DNA of 64,000 bases from CAZCPB01 sp044223975 (GTDB lineage Bacteria; Planctomycetota; Phycisphaerae; Phycisphaerales; UBA1924): NCBI GenBank assembly GCA_044223975.1, contig JBGALI010000003.1:62001-126000 (forward strand). Reading direction: 5' to 3'. The stretch's first letter is position 1; every line of letters starts with the position of its first letter. The position numbers and the translations under genes were made by a program. Of the stretch, positions 26,001 through 34,152 are shown piece after piece. The notes beneath the pieces are model-generated. The model was not told the origin of the DNA and did no database searches. It was given only the letters and a program-made list of their open reading frames with translations.

Positions 26001-27151
26001 CGGCCGGGTCCGGCGCGAGCAAGGAGCGGTTCCAGACGGCGCCCGATTCGGTGGAATCGGTGGCGGCCGGGTACGCGGGAACGACGCTGGTGACGACCAT
26101 GAGCGTCTCGGGCCGCCCGATCGCGTTCGAGCAGGACGGTGCGGGGGCGTGGCTGGTCACGGACCTTTCGGGCGCCACATCGGGGCCCCCGATCTCGGGC
26201 GATGTGCCGGGGTGGGTCGACCCCAAGGACGGGCGGAACTACGCCGTGGCGCGGTCGGGGAATTCGCTGCTGCTCTACACGCATGGCGCTTCGGGCTGGA
26301 CGGTGCGCGACCTGACGGCGGAGAACGCGGCACTCTCGGCGCTGACAGGCTCGGGGTTCACGGTGTTCGTCGACAAGGCGGGCATGGTGAACATCGGCGC
26401 CATCGCGGACAACACCGATGTGGTGCGGTATTTCCAGACGGGGGCCACCAACCCGGACGGGACGTTTGCGTGGAGCTACGCCGACCTTTCGGCGCAGATC
26501 CGGAACATCGGGCTCACGGCGCCGACGCCGGTGGGCGCGCTGGTGAGCTACGTCACGAGCTGGAACGGGCTGAACATCGCGGCGCTGGATGCGCAGGGCC
26601 AGGTGCAGACGATCTGGACGGCGCCGGGCCTGACGGGATGGACGACGAGCAACCTGTCGCAGATCTCGGGGGCCCCCACGCTCGTGGGCGGGCTGACGAC
26701 GTACGTGACGAGCTACGACGCGGTGAACATCGTGGGCACGGACACGACCGGCGACCTGGTGACTACGTGGTGGCTGCCGTCGTTCGGGGGCGACTGGGTC
26801 AGGAGCGACCTGACGCAGCTCTTCAACGGGCCCAAGCTGCAGGCGCCGAGCGTGACGAGCTACGTCACGCCCTGGGACGGGACCAACATCGCGGGGATCG
26901 AGGCCGACGGCACCGTGACGGTGTACTGGTGGGCGCCGGGGCTGGGCGGGACGTGGGCGGTGACGAAGCTCAGCACCTTCATCGCGGGCGCGACGCCGAT
27001 GGTCGGGTCGGTGCGCGGCTACACGAGCCCGGCGGGGTTCATCAATCTCGTGGGCGGCGCGGCGGGCGGTGATGTGCTTCGGTACTTCTGGAACCCGGCG
27101 ACCAACGTGTGGGCGGAGCAGGACCTGACCCAGCTTGCGCAGCCGGGGTGA
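23096..27151 (+). CDS. LEPR-XLL-type subtilase with PPC domains and C-terminal propeller-like repeats
   Basis: 1351 aa. Near the N terminus (about 26-33) is LEERRLLT, a variant of the planctomycete LEPR-XLL box, instead of a classical signal peptide. The S8 catalytic residues follow quickly: Asp (VAVIDTGLDATHP, about 65), His (GHGTHVSGI, about 100), Asn (AAAGNS) and Ser (GTSMASPMVAG, about 281). Residues about 360-980 hold four pre-peptidase C-terminal (PPC)-like domains (DVDLYRFEL, FDSNG, YYAGVSG). The last 350 residues hold about 60-residue repeats (VTSYVTPWDGTNIAGIEADG). It lacks the Gly-Cys tail of its neighbours. ATG 23096 has GGAGGG 8 nt upstream, which decides the start. Confidence 0.85.
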   Translation: MALGSSRTVGAAVKNQRWRGPGMEMLEERRLLTTPAFDLIGLTAARNDAAFSGIDGSGVSVAVIDTGLDATHPLLSPHYLAGFNFIDNTATSVDVAGHGTHVSGIVGATNPDIGVAPGVGLIGLRVFPDSGGASNQTVTRALQWVLDHRGQYNIVAVNMSLGSGFYTSASQAQSDIYAGVIGRLEAAGVTVVAAAGNSYKDHETQNSATPGIVSTLDVGAVWQDGVNTNVSWSSGATDFTTGADRIASFSQRIVAPNVVFAPGAIILSTYPNNSYNQEAGTSMASPMVAGTVALLQEAATRFGGRLLTTSEVRSFIISNADTVFDGDDENDNVANTMVSYPRLNVYRALQAIKTAFTGTGGGGGATTTDANGSLTGAFRVPGPLTGRNDFSTTASVGADGAGSSIGATDVDLYRFELSTAGTVTVGTATNGVNPVDFDSFVRLFDSNGTALAFDDNSGGGGFARLVFQLAAGTYYAGVSGAPNTAYDPATAGSGISGATGNYTLAIGFTNGDTSGTIGGAEDGDLGTLTKPFTIEARVGEDNGVPTSRADVDLYRVTVPDDGTLLIDIDTAYADDFADTFVRVFDEQGAEQITNDNGLSFDFNGVDDEYADGMLVRRVGTSAFEGHTSDSFIGGTVARGDVYIIGVSHPSNASYNPSDLATRPVSSPGGRYKLSITFVSNDLNGAIPQAINDARASIPTSFQPGIIGADGIVGGGTQQVGDRDVDFIKLVPDQAGILEITIDSYGIGGNATPVDTVLYLFDANGSLLAAVDDSGDSLDPHMLYRVSGGTTYYAAVAGYGNTGFDPFQLGSGTPGDTGDYYFSTALLPLSAEGTYRDDTVGAGGMQTLALNDVVQGSIGDDGDFQSGAGDVDVYRFAPAAAGVYKFATSTIDTFSADTFIRLFDSGGHELYFNDNASALTSSSALYATLGAGATYYLTVSGATAGARLYNPFTGTGGVPGSTGAYSLEVTAGSGASKERFQTAPDSVESVAAGYAGTTLVTTMSVSGRPIAFEQDGAGAWLVTDLSGATSGPPISGDVPGWVDPKDGRNYAVARSGNSLLLYTHGASGWTVRDLTAENAALSALTGSGFTVFVDKAGMVNIGAIADNTDVVRYFQTGATNPDGTFAWSYADLSAQIRNIGLTAPTPVGALVSYVTSWNGLNIAALDAQGQVQTIWTAPGLTGWTTSNLSQISGAPTLVGGLTTYVTSYDAVNIVGTDTTGDLVTTWWLPSFGGDWVRSDLTQLFNGPKLQAPSVTSYVTPWDGTNIAGIEADGTVTVYWWAPGLGGTWAVTKLSTFIAGATPMVGSVRGYTSPAGFINLVGGAAGGDVLRYFWNPATNVWAEQDLTQLAQPG

Positions 27152-27172
27152 TCACGCCCGCTCGATCATGGA

Positions 27173-29275
27173 TCAGTGATCGCCGGAGTCCTCGGCGTCG
27201 AGGCGGAGGGACACGGCGCGTGCGGCGCGCTCGGCGATGCTCTTGAAGCGGGCGACGTCGCCCTGGCGCTTGGGGTCCTCGGACGCGGCGGCGGCTTCCT
27301 CGATGGCGCGGCACATCGTGGCGAGTTCCTCGCGGGCATCAAAGAGCCACGCGTCGTAGGGGGCGGGGCCGAAGATCACCTGCGCTAGGGCGTCGTGCGG
27401 CGCATCCGGGAGCGTCGCGATGCCGAGCGCGCGGGCGCGGCGCTCGAGGCGGCCGATGGTCAGCGCGAGCGCGAATTCGCCGGCGAGCTTCTTGCGGGGC
27501 GCGGTGGCCGCGTCGTCGGAGCCGGAGATGATCGCGCCGGCCAGGGCGCGGGACGGGTCGGCGAGCCCCTGCACCAGCCACGCCGCGGCGTCGGGGGAGA
27601 GCTCCCACCCGGGCCAGGAATTCAGGCGCGAGTCGCCGGCGCCGACGTCGAGCGCCGCGGCCGCGTCGGCGATGAGGGGCAGGTTGTCGCGGATCATGGC
27701 GAGGCGGCGGACGACGGCCGACGCGGGCATGGCCTTGGGACTGGTCCACGAGCCGACCCAAGAGGCGCGGGTGGAGTCGATCGCGGCGGCGAGCTCGCGG
27801 AGGCGCGAGTCGGTGGCGTCGTGCCAGCCTTTGTCGTCGGCGGCGGCGCGGAGTTCGGACTCGCCGGCGATGGTCTTCCATGCGCGGACCTGCGAGGAGA
27901 GGTCGCGGAGTTCGCTGATGGCCAGGTCGCGCTTGTCGGGGCGGCCGAGGTCCTGACCGAGCGTGACGAACCGCTCGGCGAGGAACCGGCGCGGGGCGGG
28001 GATCTCGGGCTCACCCTTGCCGGGAGTGGCGATCGCGTCGGCGGCGGCGCGGAGGAGGCGGACGTCGTTGAGACGCCGGGCGTGGGCGGTCAGGGCGCCG
28101 AGCACCGCGGGATCGGAGATGGCGTCGGAACCGGCGAGGATCCGCGGGGCGATCTCGAGCGTCTGGAGTCCGGACTGGCGCGCCAAGGGCTCGATCACGC
28201 GCATGGCGGTGCGGAACTGTCGGGCGAGGGTCTTCTCGTCGGTGAGGACGGCGTCGGGCGCGGCACGGTCGATGATCTTTGCCACCAAGCGCAGGCGCGG
28301 GCCGGTGCCCGGGTCGTCGCGCCACTTGCCGGCGGTCGCGAACTCCTCGACGGCCGAGCGGAGGATGCGCACGGTGGTGTTGGTGGTGTCGAGGCCGGCG
28401 GCTTTGACGAGCGCATCGCACAGCAGGGCAAGGCGGCGGAGGCGATCGGCCGCGGCAAGCCGGGCGGCGGTGTCCGCGGGGCCGTCGCCGAGCGTTGTGA
28501 GGAGCGCCACGAGTTCCTTGCGCACCAGTTCGCGGACCGCGGGGGCGAGGAGCTTGGCGTTGCCGTGAGCGAGGGCGTTGAGGGTCACGGCGGTCGCGCG
28601 GCGCAGGTCCGTGGCGGAAGCGGCGTAGGCGGGCACAATCGCGGCCGCGTCAAGACGCTTCTCGAGCACCTCCACGAGGATCAGGTCCTCGGAGCCCATG
28701 TCGGTGAGGGCTGCGAACTCACGCAGCGGCCGCTGGGTGGTGGCGGGCGCGGCCACGACGACCCAGCCCGCGCCGGCGGACGGCGCGGCATCGCCGGCAA
28801 GGGGCCAGAGCGCATCACGGAGGAAGCGCTCGATCGCGCTGATGTCGGGCAGGTCGGCGTGGTGCTCGAGGTCGTGGGCGAGAGCTTCGACAACGAACGC
28901 GCGGGCGGGCGCGGGCTCGTCGGGGCCGACGGCGGTGTCGAATTCGGAACGGCGCAGGGCGATGGTGCGGCCGAGGAGGGTCTTGCGGGCGGTGCCGGGC
29001 GCGTCGGCATCCGGGGTGCGGAGCCAGTCCGCCGCGAGCTTGCGGAGGGACGCACGCGCCCGAGACGAGGCGGGGACCTCTCCGCCGCCGCGGGTCTGCA
29101 TGAGCGACCCGGCCTCCTTGTCGAGGGTGTCGGCGAGGGCCTGCACGCTGGTGCTTGCGCCGGGCGCAGCGGCTTCTGGCTTGTCAAGGTTGAGGCGCTG
29201 GGCCGCGGCCTGCGACGCCAGGGCTAGCGTGAGCGCGATCGCTGGCAGCGCTCGCGTAGACGCGCGCGAGAGCAT
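27173..29275 (-). CDS. Secreted hypothetical protein, mostly helical
   Basis: 700 aa. Residues 1-26 are a clear signal peptide (MLSRASTRALPAIAL to ASQAAAQ). The rest is Ala/Leu/Arg-rich and predicted helical with no motif I recognise. ATG 29275 was chosen because it gives the signal peptide; it lies 92 nt inside the glycosyltransferase gene upstream, in another frame, and no other start codon precedes the signal peptide usefully. The operon order truA, glycosyltransferase, then this gene suggests co-transcription. It ends 21 nt from the convergent LEPR-XLL subtilase. Function unknown. Confidence 0.72.
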   Translation of the reverse strand: MLSRASTRALPAIALTLALASQAAAQRLNLDKPEAAAPGASTSVQALADTLDKEAGSLMQTRGGGEVPASSRARASLRKLAADWLRTPDADAPGTARKTLLGRTIALRRSEFDTAVGPDEPAPARAFVVEALAHDLEHHADLPDISAIERFLRDALWPLAGDAAPSAGAGWVVVAAPATTQRPLREFAALTDMGSEDLILVEVLEKRLDAAAIVPAYAASATDLRRATAVTLNALAHGNAKLLAPAVRELVRKELVALLTTLGDGPADTAARLAAADRLRRLALLCDALVKAAGLDTTNTTVRILRSAVEEFATAGKWRDDPGTGPRLRLVAKIIDRAAPDAVLTDEKTLARQFRTAMRVIEPLARQSGLQTLEIAPRILAGSDAISDPAVLGALTAHARRLNDVRLLRAAADAIATPGKGEPEIPAPRRFLAERFVTLGQDLGRPDKRDLAISELRDLSSQVRAWKTIAGESELRAAADDKGWHDATDSRLRELAAAIDSTRASWVGSWTSPKAMPASAVVRRLAMIRDNLPLIADAAAALDVGAGDSRLNSWPGWELSPDAAAWLVQGLADPSRALAGAIISGSDDAATAPRKKLAGEFALALTIGRLERRARALGIATLPDAPHDALAQVIFGPAPYDAWLFDAREELATMCRAIEEAAAASEDPKRQGDVARFKSIAERAARAVSLRLDAEDSGDH

Positions 29276-30539
29276 CGACCATTGCGCGGGCGCTGAAACG
29301 CTCGCGGCACTCGTCCCGTCCCCGTTCGGCCATGGCGCGTCGTTCATCGGGGTGATCGTAGAGCCGATCGATTGCCGCGCGGAGCGAGGAGGTGTCGCCC
29401 GGCCGGAGGAGCAGGCCGGTCTCACCATCGCGGCAGACCTCCCCGGTGCCGTCGACGTCGTACGCGACGGGGCAGATACCGCACAAGAGGGCCTGTGGGA
29501 CGGTGCGGGGGAGGCCCTCTCGGTAGCTGGGGTGGGCGAGAACATCCATGGCGCGGATCATGGCGGGGACGCGCTGGGGCGGGACGAGGCCGGTGAGGAT
29601 GATGCTGGCACGAGCGAGATTCTGCGACTCCTCCCTTCGTGCCTTCGTGCCTTCGTGCCTCGTGGCCTGCTTATCCAACTCGGCGACTTCAAGACCGAGC
29701 GAGCGCGCTCGCGCGATGAGCTCCTCACGCCACCAGCCGTCGCCGACCCACAAGAGCTTCCAGCGCGGGTCGGACTTCAGCCGAGGCCCGAGAGCATCGA
29801 GCAGATCGTCGTGACCCTTGAGCTCGGCGAGGCGGGCGACGGTGCCGATGACGAAATCCGATTCGGCGAGGCCGAATTGAGCGCGCACGTCGGAACGAGA
29901 TTCGCCGGGCGCGGCGTTGAGGAAGAGGTCGGTCTCCATGCCCGAGTAGACGGTCGTGTACTGCTCGGCGCGCCCGATGCCCTCGCGGAGGTACTCGCGC
30001 GTCATGGCGTCGGCGACCGAAACGATCGCGTGGCAACGGCGGGCGGCGAAGCGTTCGGAGGCGACGTACAGGCGGTGAATGAAGCGAGACTGGTAGTCGT
30101 GAAAGGGCGGGCCGTGGATGGTGTGAATGACGGCGGGCCCGCGGTCGGCCCACGCCGCGGCACGGCCGAGGATGCCGGCCTTGCTGGAGTGGGTGTGGAC
30201 GATGTCGGGCTCGAGTTCGCGGATGAGCGCGCGGAGCTCGCGGTAGCAGAGCCAGTCGGAGAGGGGGCTGATCTGGCGGACCAGGTGCGGGACGGTGTGG
30301 GTGGTGATGGGGAGGCAGGGCGCGCCGGTGCTGGTGGCTTCTTCGCCGCTCGTGCACCGCTGGTTGAAGCGTTGGACGCGGTCGAGGAGCGAGCCCTCGG
30401 GGCCGTAGATGGGGCCGAAGGCAAGGTGGACGTCGTGGCCCAGGTGCGCCTGGCCCTCGCAGGAGAGGACGGTGTTCTCCTGGGAACCGCCGAGGATCAG
30501 ACGGGTCGAGATGTGGAGGATGCGGAGAGGGGAGGGCAT
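29184..30539 (-). CDS. GT4 family glycosyltransferase
   Basis: 451 aa, cytoplasmic, GT-B fold. ILHISTRLILGGSQENT is the N-terminal GG loop, and DIVHTHSSKAGILGRAAA and the C-domain SYREGLPRTVPQALLCGICPVAYDVDGTGE (the ExxxxxxxE donor motif region) are typical of GT4 enzymes that build capsular or surface polysaccharide. An 8-bp repeat has expanded inside the gene, adding RHEGTKARR at about residues 293-301 between the two domains. A similar 8-bp repeat overlaps the start codon. It starts 15 nt after truA and overlaps the next gene by 92 nt. Confidence 0.88.
   Translation of the reverse strand: MPSPLRILHISTRLILGGSQENTVLSCEGQAHLGHDVHLAFGPIYGPEGSLLDRVQRFNQRCTSGEEATSTGAPCLPITTHTVPHLVRQISPLSDWLCYRELRALIRELEPDIVHTHSSKAGILGRAAAWADRGPAVIHTIHGPPFHDYQSRFIHRLYVASERFAARRCHAIVSVADAMTREYLREGIGRAEQYTTVYSGMETDLFLNAAPGESRSDVRAQFGLAESDFVIGTVARLAELKGHDDLLDALGPRLKSDPRWKLLWVGDGWWREELIARARSLGLEVAELDKQATRHEGTKARREESQNLARASIILTGLVPPQRVPAMIRAMDVLAHPSYREGLPRTVPQALLCGICPVAYDVDGTGEVCRDGETGLLLRPGDTSSLRAAIDRLYDHPDERRAMAERGRDECRERFSARAMVDALARVYASAASDRAHASPGVAGRGPAPQP
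29636..29659. repeat. 8-bp tandem repeat (TTCGTGCC x3) inside the GT4 gene
   Basis: Three perfect copies of TTCGTGCC, then one imperfect copy (29660-29667). Since 8 is not a multiple of 3, any change of copy number other than by three would shift the glycosyltransferase frame. It encodes RHEGTKARR on the minus strand. Confidence 0.85.
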
Positions 30540-30566
30540 CGAGGCATCCAGGCATCAAGGCACCGA
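30535..30566. repeat. 8-bp tandem repeat (GGCATCNA x4) across the truA/GT4 junction
   Basis: Four units (GGCATCGA, GGCATCCA, GGCATCAA, GGCACCGA). The array includes the glycosyltransferase start codon (30539-30537) and the last codons and stop of truA. The reverse complement unit, TTGATGCC, resembles the TTCGTGCC unit 900 nt away. Confidence 0.75.
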
Positions 30567-31445
30567 GGGGTACGACGCAGAAACGGCACGATACCTGATC
30601 CACTCCAGACACAGCCCGCTCGCGGGGAAAGTCGGACCGGCTTTGCGGCGGTCGCCGGTTGTGAGGGCTTCGCGCACGTCGGCGAGGGTGCGGTGGCCGC
30701 GGCCCACTTCGGCCAGGGTGCCGGCGACGATGCGGACCATGTTCCAGAGGAAACCGCTGCCGCTGATGTCGATGCGGACGCGCTCGGGCGCGGGGGACAA
30801 TACCTGGCACGCGTGCACGGTGCGCACGGTGGTCTGGCGGTTATGCCCCGCGGCGGCGAAGGCGGCGAAGTCGTGTTCGCCAACGATGGCTGCCGCGGCT
30901 TCCTGCATGGGGGCGAGCGCGAGCGGCTCCCAGACCTGGTGGACGTAGCGGCGGTCCCAGAGCGGCCGGGTGCGCGAGGCGTGGATGGTGTACGAGTAGC
31001 CTTTGCTCACGCAGTCGGCGATGGGATCGAAGGAATCGGGGACGGGCTCGGCGGCGGTAACGAGGGCGTCCTCGGGAAGGCGGCCGTTGATGGCGCGGAG
31101 CAGTGAATCGGTGCCGCGCGAGAGAGGCCAGCCGCTGCCCTTGGCGAGCGAGACTTCGTCATCGCTGGCGGTGAACGCGGCGACCTGGCCGCGGGCGTGC
31201 ACACCGGAGTCGGTGCGGCTGGAGCCCTTGACCTGAACGGGCTCGCGCACAACCTCGCGCACGGCGCGCTCGACGATCGCCTGGACGGTGCGGAGCGCGA
31301 CGCGCCCGGGCTCGGTGGTTTCAAGGGTGGGATCGACGTGGCGGCCGGAGCCGGTGAGTTCGGAGTGATCCGCGGGGGGCTCCTGCTTCTGCCACCCGCA
31401 GAAGTCGGTGCCGTCGTAGGCGATGGTGAGCTTGTAGCGGGGCAC
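30555..31445 (-). CDS. truA: tRNA pseudouridine(38-40) synthase
   Basis: 296 aa. TruA converts uridines 38-40 of the tRNA anticodon stem to pseudouridine. The start YKLTIAYDGTDFCGWQKQ, the catalytic Asp in GSSRTDSGVHARGQV, and the later GSGFLWNMVRI and AGTLAEVGRG are family signatures. About 25 residues after GWQKQ (SELTGSGRHVDPTLETTEPG) are an insertion relative to typical TruA. The start is GTG at 31445, with TACTCT 6 nt upstream, so it may be leaderless. The extreme C terminus (VSASYPSVP) is made of the 8-bp repeat and is unlikely to be conserved. Confidence 0.92.
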   Translation of the reverse strand: MPRYKLTIAYDGTDFCGWQKQEPPADHSELTGSGRHVDPTLETTEPGRVALRTVQAIVERAVREVVREPVQVKGSSRTDSGVHARGQVAAFTASDDEVSLAKGSGWPLSRGTDSLLRAINGRLPEDALVTAAEPVPDSFDPIADCVSKGYSYTIHASRTRPLWDRRYVHQVWEPLALAPMQEAAAAIVGEHDFAAFAAAGHNRQTTVRTVHACQVLSPAPERVRIDISGSGFLWNMVRIVAGTLAEVGRGHRTLADVREALTTGDRRKAGPTFPASGLCLEWIRYRAVSASYPSVP

Positions 31446-31631
31446 GGCGGAAGAGTACGACCGACGCGCAGCCAGCGGGCGCCTGGGGGCTCTGTTCGGG
31501 CTTGAGGCCGGCCGCCGGCTCGAGTGTTACGCTTCGGCCACCCGTGGGATGGCGCGTTCTGTCGCTCGCCGCCACGCGGTCGTACTTCGGGCAATGCCAT
31601 CGGGACTTGCCTCCAACGAGAGGATCCACTC

Positions 31632-32255
31632 ATGAAGTTTGCTGGTCACGCCATCCTTGCTTCCGCAATCTTCGCTGCCGCGCTGGCGGGGTGCTCGTCG
31701 AACGAGAAGAAGAAGGACGCTGAGAAGCCCGCCACGCCGGCGGCGGTCACGAATGAGCCCTTGCGCGTCGAGCGGTCGGTCGAGGCCACGGTCACCGCGA
31801 CGGTCAAAGCGGTGAACTACACCACGCGCGAGGTCACGCTGGCCGACAAGTCTGGCAACGAAGTGACGATCGTGGCGGACAAGAGCGTGCAGCGCCTGAG
31901 CGAGGTCAAGCCCGGCGACGAGGTGATCGTCCAGTACCGCGCCTCGCTCGTCGGCGAGTTGCGCGAGCCGACGGCCGAGGAGCGGGCGCACCCGATCATG
32001 GCCGTCGCGGCCGCGGGGCGGGCGCCCAAGTCCTCGGACCCCGCGGGGGCCGTGGGCGGCGCGGTGCGGGTGGTGACGACGGTGCAGGCGATCGACCTGC
32101 CGAACATGCGCGTGACGCTGCAGGGGCCGATGGGCGACCTGGCAATCGTGAAGGCGCAGAAGAAGGAAAACGTCGAGAGGCTCAAGATCGGCGACACGAT
32201 CGTGATCACCTATGCCGAGGCTCTGGCGGTTTCGCTGGAAAAGACGAAGAAGTAG
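31632..32255 (+). CDS. Lipoprotein, hypothetical
   Basis: 207 aa. Residues 1-20 (MKFAGHAILASAIFAAALAGC) are a lipoprotein signal with lipobox LAGC. The mature part has two similar small beta-rich segments (VTATVKAVNYTTREVTLADKSG and VTTVQAIDLPNMRVTLQGP), each followed by KPGDEVIVQYRA / KIGDTIVITYAEA, which look like tandem OB-like or copper-binding-type folds; this is a guess. GAGAGGAT precedes the ATG. It is followed after 19 nt by another lipoprotein gene, so the two form an operon. Confidence 0.75.
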   Translation: MKFAGHAILASAIFAAALAGCSSNEKKKDAEKPATPAAVTNEPLRVERSVEATVTATVKAVNYTTREVTLADKSGNEVTIVADKSVQRLSEVKPGDEVIVQYRASLVGELREPTAEERAHPIMAVAAAGRAPKSSDPAGAVGGAVRVVTTVQAIDLPNMRVTLQGPMGDLAIVKAQKKENVERLKIGDTIVITYAEALAVSLEKTKK

Positions 32256-32274
32256 CCGCGAGGAGTACAGCCAG

Positions 32275-32901
32275 ATGAATGCAGGGCGAGCCCTCGTCAT
32301 GTGCTGCGCGTCAACCCTTGCGATCGTCGCGACGTCGACCGGGTGCGGGGAGAAGGCTCAACCGTCGGTCGCGCGCCGCGACTCATCGCCCGGCGTCGCG
32401 ACACAGCCCTCGCCTCGACGGCGTCCCTCCGAAGGCGCAAAGACCTACGAGGGGCTTCGGAATCTGGCGCTGCGTGCCGCCGAGAATCTCAAGCCGCGGG
32501 ACGGGCTCTCTCTCATTGGACTGGTTGTGGATCTCGATCTCGGGAGCGGCACGGCGACCGTGGCCCTGTTCGACGGCTCGGCCAGCCTCTATCTCAGCAG
32601 CGGCGGTGGAGTGATCGGCGCCGGTTTTCGAGAACCGGCGCGAAGCAAAGCGAAACAGGCTTTGGAGATGGCGGACACCCTTCTCGACGAGTCCTCGCCA
32701 ACCGATTCGAGCCCATTACCGGGCAGCGGGATGGCTCGCTTCAACTTCGTGACCACCACCGGCGTGCGCGCTGTGGAAGCGCCCATTCAGGAACTGGATT
32801 CCGGCACGCATCGCCTGTCTCCGCTCTTCCGGGCCGTGGACGATGTAATCAGCGAGATTCGAAAGCAATCTGATGCCAAGGACGCGCCCGCCCCGAAGTG
32901 A
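32275..32901 (+). CDS. Lipoprotein, hypothetical
   Basis: 208 aa. A signal sequence with lipobox STGC (Cys at about 24) targets it to the membrane. GAGGAG lies 8 nt before the ATG. The mature protein starts with a Ser/Pro/Arg-rich linker and has one compact domain (LIGLVVDLDLGSGTATVALFDGSASLYLSSGGG) with no family I recognise. It probably works with the preceding lipoprotein. Confidence 0.7.
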   Translation: MNAGRALVMCCASTLAIVATSTGCGEKAQPSVARRDSSPGVATQPSPRRRPSEGAKTYEGLRNLALRAAENLKPRDGLSLIGLVVDLDLGSGTATVALFDGSASLYLSSGGGVIGAGFREPARSKAKQALEMADTLLDESSPTDSSPLPGSGMARFNFVTTTGVRAVEAPIQELDSGTHRLSPLFRAVDDVISEIRKQSDAKDAPAPK

Positions 32902-32931
32902 CGCCCGCCGTCATCAGCCAAATACCGGCCG

Positions 32932-33834
32932 TCAGTTCGGCCGATCCTGGTCGCAATCGCCCTTGCCGACCATGGTCGGGAGGAACGGTCGCCCCACAGC
33001 GTAGATGACGCTGCCGCGGGCCTGGGGCGGGTGAAAGACGCTGGGAACATCGTCGGGCGCGAGGGTCCAGCCGGGCCCGGGGCAGTCGAAAGCCCAGGTG
33101 TCCATGAGGTGGTTCAGGCCGCGGGCCTTGGCGCGGACGCTGTCGCGCGCAAAGACCTCGCGCACATCGCGCGGCCAGTCTTCGTGCAGGCGCACCGCGT
33201 GGGTGACCACGCCCCACGAGTTGTCTTCGGTGCGGAAAATGCCGCCGGTGCGCCGTTCGTACTTGAAGATCGGGTGCCTGTCGTAGCGGTAGCGGGTCCA
33301 CTCATCGCTCGGGAGCGATTCGGCGGAATGGCGCGCGGGAATCGCCGGCACGGACGATGCCGAACCTGCCGCCTCGCTCGAGTACAGCCATCGACGCACC
33401 GCGCGGCAGGCGTAGCCGCGTTTGAGGTAGACCGGGAGTGCTTCAGGACCGGCGCCGAAGGTCCCGATCCAGCCGTCCTGCGAATAGGCGATCTCCTGCA
33501 TTTTCTGAAGGAGCTTGCCGCCGGTGCCGCCCCCCTTGAGCTCGGGGAGGACGTGCCAGAGGGCGAGCCAGTAGGACTGGGGCCGCGGGTAGGGCGCGAC
33601 GATCGAGCCAAGGAAGCCGAGCAATCTCGCACCGTCATAGATGCACAGCACGCTGGTGCCGCCTGGCCAGACGGAGCGGTCGACCCATGGCGTGCGGTAC
33701 TGGAAGTCGAACATGCGCTCATCGCGAGCGAGGATGTGGCCTTTGCGCCAGTGCTCGTCGATGTACGCGCGGAGCTGCGCGACGTCGCGGCAGGGTTCGA
33801 TGGTGGTGGCCGGGGCGTGGGTGGCGACGCTCAT
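32932..33834 (-). CDS. GNAT-fold acetyltransferase-like protein
   Basis: 300 aa, cytoplasmic. LRAYIDEHWRKGHILARDERMFDFQYR, VLCIYDGARLLGFLGSIV and LPELKGGGTGGKLLQKMQEIA (an acetyl-CoA binding loop of the R/QxxGxG type) and PVYLKRGY support a GNAT fold. The large C-terminal half (Trp/Asp/His-rich) is unassigned. ATG 33834 overlaps the stop of the preceding 93-aa gene as ATGA, so I chose it over an ATG three codons upstream. Near the polysaccharide deacetylase, a role in acylating a surface sugar is plausible but inferred. Confidence 0.7.
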   Translation of the reverse strand: MSVATHAPATTIEPCRDVAQLRAYIDEHWRKGHILARDERMFDFQYRTPWVDRSVWPGGTSVLCIYDGARLLGFLGSIVAPYPRPQSYWLALWHVLPELKGGGTGGKLLQKMQEIAYSQDGWIGTFGAGPEALPVYLKRGYACRAVRRWLYSSEAAGSASSVPAIPARHSAESLPSDEWTRYRYDRHPIFKYERRTGGIFRTEDNSWGVVTHAVRLHEDWPRDVREVFARDSVRAKARGLNHLMDTWAFDCPGPGWTLAPDDVPSVFHPPQARGSVIYAVGRPFLPTMVGKGDCDQDRPN

Positions 33835-34112
33835 GACATCCACTTTCCTGCGTAAGCCTGGCGAGCCGATTCGATTGCCTTCAGGAGTTCATCCAATGGA
33901 AACGGCGGCACAGTCGCCGGCAAGCCAGATACAAAGTCGACCACAAGTTTCCCCTCGATGGCCCACACCGTCGCAACAGTCCAATTTGATCGGAGACGAT
34001 CAACTCCCTCGCCGACAAGACTTCCCGAGACTTCAGCGGCGAAATCCGCACGAGCATCAGGGAGCACGTACGAGGCGAGTACGACCTCAAACTTCCACTT
34101 CGTGTCCGACAT
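33831..34112 (-). CDS. Small hypothetical protein, translationally coupled
   Basis: 93 aa, no signal peptide. WKFEVVLASYVLPDARADF, a central RLRSNWTVATVWAIEGKLVVDFV and a C-terminal amphipathic helix. Its stop overlaps the acetyltransferase start (ATGA). Base composition is visibly lower in GC than its neighbours, which may mean a more recent arrival. No function assigned. Confidence 0.6.
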   Translation of the reverse strand: MSDTKWKFEVVLASYVLPDARADFAAEVSGSLVGEGVDRLRSNWTVATVWAIEGKLVVDFVSGLPATVPPFPLDELLKAIESARQAYAGKWMS

Positions 34113-34152
34113 GCCTGAGCTTCCCGCGTACTAGTGGCTCCCCGCTCCGGGG

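Noticed and set aside
23186..26284. 1032-aa open frame on the minus strand
   Set aside because: Antisense to the LEPR-XLL subtilase; Arg/Val/His-rich and featureless.
29636..30566. 8-bp repeats as a CRISPR array
   Set aside because: Units are contiguous with no spacers; this is a simple tandem repeat.
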